Source of the DNA: an uncultured Clostridia bacterium | GTDB taxonomy: Bacteria; Bacillota; Clostridia; Christensenellales; Aristaeellaceae | Direction of reading: 5' to 3' | DNA: 46,062 bases | Assembly (NCBI GenBank): GCA_934615235.1 | Contig: CAKTTL010000011.1 | Span: forward strand, 1 to 46,062 | Shown here: in pieces, positions 41,201 through 46,062 of the stretch | Layout: every line of letters begins with the position of its first letter | Numbering within the stretch: position 1 is the stretch's first letter | Notes under the pieces: generated by a model | Database searches by the model: none | What the model was told of the DNA's origin: nothing | Seen by the model: only the letters and a program-made list of their open reading frames with translations | Made by a program: the position numbers and the translations under genes

Positions 41201-44200
41201 TGCAATTTCAGAAATGGCATTCTTTACATTGGCCTGTGCGAGGATAGTAAATGTACGATTAACTTCATCCCATTGAGGATCATCCTCTTGCCAGGCGGGC
41301 CCAAGCAATTCCATTCGTTGTTCTTTCAATGCATCAAATGCGGACTCCTCTTCTACGCGACGACGCAGCATATCCATTGTGCTCAGCAGCAACTGATCTT
41401 GTTCCTGAACCAATGATTCCATCGCATGATAGGTTTGGCTATTGGTAATGCCTTCATGGAGATAGCTTGCTGCTGTTTGGAATAAACCAACCATTTCTTG
41501 CAATTTGTTTAGTATACCAATTATTTGTTGACATACTGCCGGAACGGGAAGCGTCATGGCATCGGGAATCCATTGTGATATAACAGTATTAACCTCGGTA
41601 AAAGAAATCGATTGTAATACAGACACAGTATTCGGAATGGCTTCCAGCATACCTTTCGTCAAATGTTCGATATAGAGGTTTTCTTCCTGCTGGCAGAATG
41701 CGTCGAAATCGGCTAACTTTTCTTTTATACCGATCCAGTCATCAGGCATGTCTTTCGAGCTGATAATGAGCCTATCAGCATTATTCTTCCATAAATCCTG
41801 ATATGTTGTTTCAACCTCTTTCAAACTGCACAACGCTTTTAATATACGGCAGGCCTCAATATCTCGAATTACTGTCGCCGAAGATTTCCGGCAAATTTGA
41901 ATATTAAATATATCTTTTTTCTTCTGAGACTTTAGTCCTCCAAAAAATGATGCATAATCATGTTCAAACCGATGCAGCATCTCACTTGCTGGCAGATCAA
42001 ACACAGAAGGCCGATAATCCTTCAGGATGTTTTCCCGCTGCTCTTTTATGTTTTCCTGAAGCGATATAAGCTGCGTAAGCAACTGTCTAATGTTATTTCT
42101 TTCGCTCTGCTTGGTCCAAGCGAATGGGACAGGCAGCTTGGTTACGATACCTGGCAAATGCTGAAAGAATTGATGGAACTGTTTATAGATTTTATCAGGA
42201 AACAAGCCTGTAAAGGGATTGCAGAGCTTTTCAAACTTTTCCAGTGTATCAGCGGTGTGAGTACATGATTCAAAATATGCGTCCAACTGATCAAACGAAA
42301 AAGCTGTGGGGCATTGTAATGCCTGGACCAACTGGTTCACGTTTCCCATCCATGCAGCGGATGAAAAGGAAGGTATAGAAGAAAAAGCAGATGGATGCTG
42401 AACACGCCAACGGTTTTCAAGCACTGAGCCAATAATCGGCGTGGGATCATTGGGATAAGCTGTTTTCCAGGAGGCATAAGCTGCTTTCATCGCGTCTTCT
42501 GATTCAGCCGTCGCCCCAACGGAAAACAAAGCCGCTTGCAGCTGCTGATCATTCTTTCGATGCTGATAGGATGACTGAAAAACCTGGATAGCAGATTCCC
42601 GTGTTCCAGGCTGAATCCATTGAGCTGAAAAAACAGAAGCCTCATGAATATGGCTCAAAAAGTCATAGAATTCCTGCCCTTTTGCAATAGGCTGGTCCTT
42701 GCTCCAGAATATGCCGGCCTGGCTTTCCCAAGCCTGAATATACTTTTCCAATCTTTCTATGGCTTCAATATAGGCTTGCTTGGATTTTTTCAGTGAGTCC
42801 ATATTGACACCAAAGGGAAGCAAGCCAGTTTGAATTCGCTGAAAAGATTCCAACCAGGACGTCACTTTATCCATCGGTGGATAAGCGGTGAAGAAAGAAT
42901 CTGCAGCTTGTTTGTTTTCCAGATATTGATGCTGATTCCGCTTTTCTTTTTCCGCTTCTACTCTTAACGTGTCTGTATTCAATTCAAACCATACAGGGGG
43001 AAGCACCGACAGATGAAGCAGCGCATCCAGCAAAGCAGCAGTATGCTGCAAATCCTGCGGTGTTTTGTGAATGGAAAAATGATATTCTTCCTCGGCCTGC
43101 GCTGTCAAGAGCATTGCATCATTTTGGGCTTGCAGATATGCTTCGATGAGTTCTTTGATTTTTTGCTTTTCTTCCGGCAAGAAAGCTTGCTGGCGATACC
43201 CGTGCCAGGGATTCTCGTTTGGGGCGATCGTCATTGACTGCACTGTACGGCCAAATTCCGCCATAAGCTCCTGCTGCTTGAGCACCGTTAGACGATCCAT
43301 CGCGTGCGCATTTTTGATGCCTGCATTATATGCCGGCGCATCCTGAAGCTCTTCCAGTCGGCTCATGGCTTCATATAAGCTCATCTGATAGGCCGATTGA
43401 ACCCGGTGCATATCCTGCGGATACAAGTTCAGTTTTCTTTTCAGAACTTCCAGCTGGGCCAGCTTTGCCTGTGCAGAGGCATTTTTATCTTTCTTTTTCA
43501 GCGTCAGCGGTTTAGCGATTTGCCTGAGAATCTGCTTCTTATCTGCTTTATAATCATGAAGAGGAAGGCAAAAATCTCCCAGTCCAACTTCTTCCAGTCT
43601 CCGATATACAACCTGAAGAGCGGCCATTTTTTCGGATACAAAGAGAACCTTTTTCTTGTCGGCTAGTGCTTGAGCAATGATGTTTGTTATTGTCTGGCTT
43701 TTCCCTGTGCCAGGAGGCCCTTGGAGCACAAAGCTTTTTCCTTGTCTGGATAGGGTGATGGCATCCATCTGGCTGGAATCCGCGCTTAAAACCTGCAGTC
43801 TGTTTTCGTAAGGCTCTGCGTCATGATCAAATTGCGGTCGTTCCACATTTGCTTGCGGCAGGTAGATTTCCCGAAGCACCGGGTTTGAAGTGATCTTCTC
43901 ATTATTTTTCTTCAGATCCAAATACATATTGATCTTCAGGAATGAAAGAATTCCCAGACAGCATTTTTGTTCAAATGTCATTCCCGCTTTTTCTAATAAA
44001 GGAACGAGTTTTTTGATATAGGTTGCGAATGAATCCTTGTCAGAGTCAAATTCAGGGAATGAAAAATGCCTTTTCTGCTCCAAAGCATAGACCAGCGTTG
44101 GATTGATAGTAATATCATCTTCATATAGTTTCAAATTATAATCATGCGTCCCGCTCCCCGTGAACGAAACCGGAACCAGCAAAAAAGGCGAATTCATATC

Positions 44201-44620
44201 TCCTGTTTTTTTATCACCATCGTACCAATGAATGAAACCAAATACCAAATAAAGCAGATTTGTTCCCTGCTCATCAAAAGCAAGCTGTGCTTTGTTTCTT
44301 AAGGAACGGAGCGTCAGCATCTGATCGTGAATTTTCTGCGTTGTATGAATATCGCCGATGAATACATCTACGGGAGAACCAGATAGCTCCATCAATCGAA
44401 GTAGGTAATAAGCCCTGGGATCAATGTCTCTTCCAATTGGGTGCTGGAAAGACAAACTCTGTTCGTCTTTCACAATACTTTGATACATGGAAAAGAAGTC
44501 CGGCTTTTCTATAACGAGAGAAGACCGTTTTGTCTCCCGAAAGTGAAGCATGCGATTGCGTTTGCTTAAATCCAGCAGTTCCCGCTCCCAATAAGCAGCT
44601 TTCTGTACAAGTGTAGGCAT
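38273..44620 (-). CDS. Giant DUF4011-type SF1 helicase with restriction-nuclease-like and DUF3320 domains
   Basis: 2115 aa from the ATG at 44620 (CGGAGAG upstream). The N terminus ERELLDLSKRNRMLHF is the DUF4011 mark. Walker A GPPGTGKSQT is near residue 303, but the DEAS motif II (IIFDEASQIFP) is only near 1510: about 1200 mostly helical residues separate them. Then GDTKQMPP (near 1537), WHYRSRDEQLI (near 1585) and NVAVTRAK (near 1748). A Vsr/MTES_1575-like nuclease domain follows (about 1800-1900: SYTVDIAV, AVQCDGSNY, RIIHCWSADWF), with Gln where Glu is common in the IECDG motif. Residues about 1970-2110 match DUF3320. Members of this family are found in defence islands. First gene of the operon. 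Confidence 0.9.
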   Translation of the reverse strand: MPTLVQKAAYWERELLDLSKRNRMLHFRETKRSSLVIEKPDFFSMYQSIVKDEQSLSFQHPIGRDIDPRAYYLLRLMELSGSPVDVFIGDIHTTQKIHDQMLTLRSLRNKAQLAFDEQGTNLLYLVFGFIHWYDGDKKTGDMNSPFLLVPVSFTGSGTHDYNLKLYEDDITINPTLVYALEQKRHFSFPEFDSDKDSFATYIKKLVPLLEKAGMTFEQKCCLGILSFLKINMYLDLKKNNEKITSNPVLREIYLPQANVERPQFDHDAEPYENRLQVLSADSSQMDAITLSRQGKSFVLQGPPGTGKSQTITNIIAQALADKKKVLFVSEKMAALQVVYRRLEEVGLGDFCLPLHDYKADKKQILRQIAKPLTLKKKDKNASAQAKLAQLEVLKRKLNLYPQDMHRVQSAYQMSLYEAMSRLEELQDAPAYNAGIKNAHAMDRLTVLKQQELMAEFGRTVQSMTIAPNENPWHGYRQQAFLPEEKQKIKELIEAYLQAQNDAMLLTAQAEEEYHFSIHKTPQDLQHTAALLDALLHLSVLPPVWFELNTDTLRVEAEKEKRNQHQYLENKQAADSFFTAYPPMDKVTSWLESFQRIQTGLLPFGVNMDSLKKSKQAYIEAIERLEKYIQAWESQAGIFWSKDQPIAKGQEFYDFLSHIHEASVFSAQWIQPGTRESAIQVFQSSYQHRKNDQQLQAALFSVGATAESEDAMKAAYASWKTAYPNDPTPIIGSVLENRWRVQHPSAFSSIPSFSSAAWMGNVNQLVQALQCPTAFSFDQLDAYFESCTHTADTLEKFEKLCNPFTGLFPDKIYKQFHQFFQHLPGIVTKLPVPFAWTKQSERNNIRQLLTQLISLQENIKEQRENILKDYRPSVFDLPASEMLHRFEHDYASFFGGLKSQKKKDIFNIQICRKSSATVIRDIEACRILKALCSLKEVETTYQDLWKNNADRLIISSKDMPDDWIGIKEKLADFDAFCQQEENLYIEHLTKGMLEAIPNTVSVLQSISFTEVNTVISQWIPDAMTLPVPAVCQQIIGILNKLQEMVGLFQTAASYLHEGITNSQTYHAMESLVQEQDQLLLSTMDMLRRRVEEESAFDALKEQRMELLGPAWQEDDPQWDEVNRTFTILAQANVKNAISEIAKKTPDVTLAELKQWYAGLKDFCPDQMFNIILEANQKIHKDISAKDQADSLHAGLIQIDHAIEFMDEISFYVPQQTTATLIAQHMKCLADLNELIKQQDARQDQCMLWFGDAYAGWNTDWDRVLLSLKRWHLCRAQYPEIQKNIDLYRPIIASSDRGSYERWVNRAIQVAGTWQDSYAEIDTSFDQGTLTGLTQAEKEERLAQAADHMEYLDQWLRYSMNKEKVAKEGLETVLSVFEKQNIPPMLYGQAYEKAFLLAWINQALGSCPDVEQFNAQEKDKDIGAFRKLSQDYLSINRSRLQDELIDRVPKLEAGGEMAILKKELSKKTKIMPLRKLFRQIPYLLLKLKPCLMMSPLSVSYFLDSDFYHFDMIIFDEASQIFPQDAIGAILRGDQAIIAGDTKQMPPTDFFAVDMEEEEEEDEDEINTPLGDSILEEADFTLTPQQLLWHYRSRDEQLIAFSNQHFYDDHLYTFPSNALQTTDVGVEYIYVPDGIYTKRHNDREAEMCLRLIREHFQNHPDRSLGVVAFNEAQQTAIENLVWEERENDPFFASLLDANQIEPFFIKNLENVQGDERDTIIFSICFGRAPDGKFRYNFGPLGKAGGERRLNVAVTRAKCNVKLVGSIHAQDIDLNRAKSEGARMLKYYIEYAAHRDAAGNEEGSDRDSFIDSVAQYLESQGYQIKKNVGRSSYTVDIAVCAKENPSQYIAAVQCDGSNYASARTACDREVIRQDMLENLNWRIIHCWSADWFAHPSAARKALMDQLKTKKSAKPVKTVQQSFVHFSSDQDQVPQKVNLSDIPIAASQLPEYQTASNMRYLSSEYPAKYSEYMKRILHCIRYEQPISLELLYKRMAPLWDRQVASSYVRDQVNERLEKMRDAVKLIHGYYTLVNFMEAQARTAGDREIDQIYPDELEADLAFVIQQAYGMERQEVITATARMMGYQRTGQKIISHLNEALDRLQAKNKITIVHDKVQWKE

Positions 44621-44635
44621 CTTTTCTCTCCGCTT

Positions 44636-44663
44636 TGTATAAAATGGGCTTGACAATTATCAA
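44636..44663 (-). promoter_or_regulatory. Promoter of the six-gene island operon
   Basis: On the minus strand TTGATA (44663-44658), 16-bp spacer, TATACA (44641-44636), 15 bases before the helicase start. A second -35-like TTGTCA lies inside the spacer. The leader would be very short. Confidence 0.45.
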
Positions 44664-44729
44664 ATGATTTATGAGAAACAACGTTTTATTAGCTAATCCC
44701 GCTTCAAACTATTCGCTGTATTTTACCAT

Positions 44730-44822
44730 TCAACAGCTTTCTCTTGAACATGTCGGACAATCCCATAATGAGAACGCACCGGTCAAAATTGTCAGTATTT
44801 CCTTGGCTCGTTGTAAATTCAT
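44730..44822 (-). CDS. Short 30-aa ORF with a good ribosome binding site, possibly a truncated remnant
   Basis: Minus-strand ATG at 44822 with AAAGGGG about 8 bases upstream; it reads MNLQRAKEILTILTG then ends after CPTCSRESC. The opening resembles N termini of small Clostridia proteins that begin MxxxKAKEILxALAxG, so the frame may be the stump of a longer gene cut when the kinase-helicase operon joined the DUF3427-type gene. The two terminal cysteines (CPTC) are notable. It lies 28 bases after the upstream helicase gene. Confidence 0.45.
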   Translation of the reverse strand: MNLQRAKEILTILTGAFSLWDCPTCSRESC

Positions 44823-44850
44823 GCTGAATTCCCCTTTCGTATGATTGGAA

Positions 44851-46062
44851 TTACCCCATCACCTGCTGCACCCGTCTCAGATACTTCGCTGGGATGGGTT
44901 TTTCCAGTTTCCAGACGATATTCATGGGCTTGCTGCCGGTATGGCTGACATAGGTGGCTTTGCCCAGGAAGGTATAGGGCGAGGTGCCCAGGGCGTCCTG
45001 CTTGAACTCGCGGACGAACAGCAGGATCCTTCCGCCTTGCGCGGCGTGATGGATGTAGCGGCGGCCGGTGGGTGAATCGGCAGCGGTGGTGGACTGGCTC
45101 TGCCAATGGAACAGGGAGGGACTGATGGCGTAGTCCTCATACATGGTGGTGGGCGAATAATCCTTGTCGCTTTTATTGAGTGTGATCAGGAACACGTCAA
45201 TTTTCTTCTCCGGCAGATACAGCACACCCTGGCGCATGGCGCTGAAATTCTTGTAATCCAGCGCGGCCAGCAGCTGCCGCTGGGTATAGGTGCAGTGCAC
45301 GTCCATCGGGCAGTCAAAGCCCAGGTCGGTGGTAGAATCAATGAAGTCGATGTGGTTGTACTGGTACCGCAGCAGCTCCTGCATCTCGGCCAGCATCACC
45401 GGGCTGTCCGCCAGGCTGTACAGCTTCTCCAGCGCCTCGTCGCTGTTCCAATCCTCGGCATATCTGTCCCACACCGTCATGTAGAACATTTGCAGCATCC
45501 GCTGTTCCAGCGGCGGGAGCCTCGCGAAAGCCACATCATCCAGCCGGGGCAGAATGTCCAGCAGGAATTGAATCCACCGGCGGGAATCAAAGGCAGCAAA
45601 ACGATAGAGCACTTTGCTGAGGGTGACTTCAATCTCTTCCGTGAAATCCTCCCGCACGCCGGCTTCCACGCAAAGACGAGCAAAGCTGACATTCTTGCTG
45701 TAAATGTCTCCCGGGGTCAAATGATACCAGTCCAGGAAACGGGCAAAGGTCATCTCCTTTCCGCTGTCCTCGGCAAAGGAGCGGATGCGGCTGACCAGTT
45801 CGCCATGGCCTCGGAAGCTGCGGCTGATGTTCTCCAGGACCGCGTGGGCAGCCTTCTTTTCCAACTGAATGTAGCAGCCCTTGGGTGTGCCGGTAAAGCC
45901 GCGCTCGATTTCTTCCTTGACGCTGTGGTGGTCATCGCCCAGCAGCGCGGCAAACTTCTCCTCGAAATTGTAACGCCGGTTGGCAGCGCCGATGAAGTCC
46001 AGCACCGTCAGGCAATCCTTGCCTTCGCTGAGGCGCAGGCCGCGGCCCAGCTGCTGCAGGAA
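44851..46062 (-). CDS. C-terminal part of an SF2 helicase with a DUF3427 domain, runs off the window
   Basis: 404 codons visible. At the window edge the minus strand reads FLQQLGRGLRLSEGKD, helicase motif VI, then TVLDFIGAANRRY. The remainder matches the long helical linker and the C-terminal DUF3427 domain (YTQRQLLAAL, GRILLFVREF, FLGKATYVSHTG) of COG1061-type helicases that often carry an N-terminal PLD-like nuclease; that part is outside. Base composition (clearly GC-richer) differs from the 31.4-44.8 kb genes. Such proteins occur in mobile and defence regions. Its relation to the kinase operon is uncertain. Confidence 0.85.
   Translation of the reverse strand, partial: FLQQLGRGLRLSEGKDCLTVLDFIGAANRRYNFEEKFAALLGDDHHSVKEEIERGFTGTPKGCYIQLEKKAAHAVLENISRSFRGHGELVSRIRSFAEDSGKEMTFARFLDWYHLTPGDIYSKNVSFARLCVEAGVREDFTEEIEVTLSKVLYRFAAFDSRRWIQFLLDILPRLDDVAFARLPPLEQRMLQMFYMTVWDRYAEDWNSDEALEKLYSLADSPVMLAEMQELLRYQYNHIDFIDSTTDLGFDCPMDVHCTYTQRQLLAALDYKNFSAMRQGVLYLPEKKIDVFLITLNKSDKDYSPTTMYEDYAISPSLFHWQSQSTTAADSPTGRRYIHHAAQGGRILLFVREFKQDALGTSPYTFLGKATYVSHTGSKPMNIVWKLEKPIPAKYLRRVQQVMG

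Noticed and set aside
32260..46062. Assignment to BREX, DISARM, Zorya, Druantia or a Type I/III restriction system
   Set aside because: None of the diagnostic partners (PglZ/BrxL, DrmAB with methylase, ZorAB motor proteins, DruE, HsdMS or Mod/Res pairs) is visible in the window. The upstream side is cut off, so this remains provisional.

Overview
The window looks like a chromosome segment of a spore-forming, anaerobic, GC-rich Firmicute of the class Clostridia. The evidence is an mreBCD-PBP2-minD-rodA cell-shape operon, a GerA/GerB/GerC germinant-receptor operon, the rplU-prp-rpmA trio with an L27 that carries a cleavable N-terminal extension, and a collagen-like GPT-repeat protein of the exosporium type. 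A Christensenellales-like gut lineage would fit but is only a guess. Most of 1-22 kb and 25-31 kb is GC-rich with strong GC3 bias; 22.3-25 kb and 31.4-44.8 kb are clearly AT-richer, and the last 1.2 kb differs again.

Region by region. 0.2-7.9 kb: elongasome operon (mreB, mreC, mreD, PBP2, a MinD-like ATPase, rodA) with overlapping genes. 7.9-11.5 kb: an Rrf2-type regulator, a secreted acidic protein, a collagen-like surface protein and a striking hairpin array. 11.5-16.1 kb (minus): an orphan LolD/MacB-type ATPase with altered catalytic residues, then gerA-gerB-gerC. 16.1-21.1 kb: tRNA-Ser(GGA), a small PVQDADDL-tailed protein, a TipA-like MerR regulator, an exporter-type ABC half-transporter and a split ChrA pair, interleaved with three copies of an approximately 170-bp dispersed repeat. 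21.2-22.3 kb: rplU-prp-rpmA. 22.4-25 kb: an AT-richer accessory patch with a membrane protein, a 160-bp MITE flanked by TA, a HAD hydrolase, a frameshifted NUDIX gene and a broken serine-recombinase tail. 25-31.1 kb (minus): five-gene uptake and catabolism operon (duplicated-NBD ABC ATPase, two permeases, class II aldolase, FGGY kinase).

At 31.36 kb there is a 20-bp sequence resembling the 3' end of a tRNA gene, followed by a terminator. This is the usual position of an integrative-element attachment site. Beyond it lies an AT-richer island beginning with TnpV. The island holds the most interesting content: a compact minus-strand operon of six genes coding for a 2115-aa DUF4011-type SF1 helicase with a restriction-nuclease-like domain, a Ser/Thr kinase, a coiled-coil protein, a double zinc-ribbon/FHA protein, a small NrdG-like radical-SAM protein and a ClpB-like AAA+ ATPase. 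Upstream of it is the C-terminal part of a second (SF2, DUF3427-type) helicase that runs off the window. I do not recognise this gene set as a named system. A phosphorylation-controlled anti-mobile-element defence module is the most economical hypothesis.

Limits: all homology calls were made by eye from motifs and remembered family signatures; no database search was run. Promoters, terminators and starts are sequence-based predictions.
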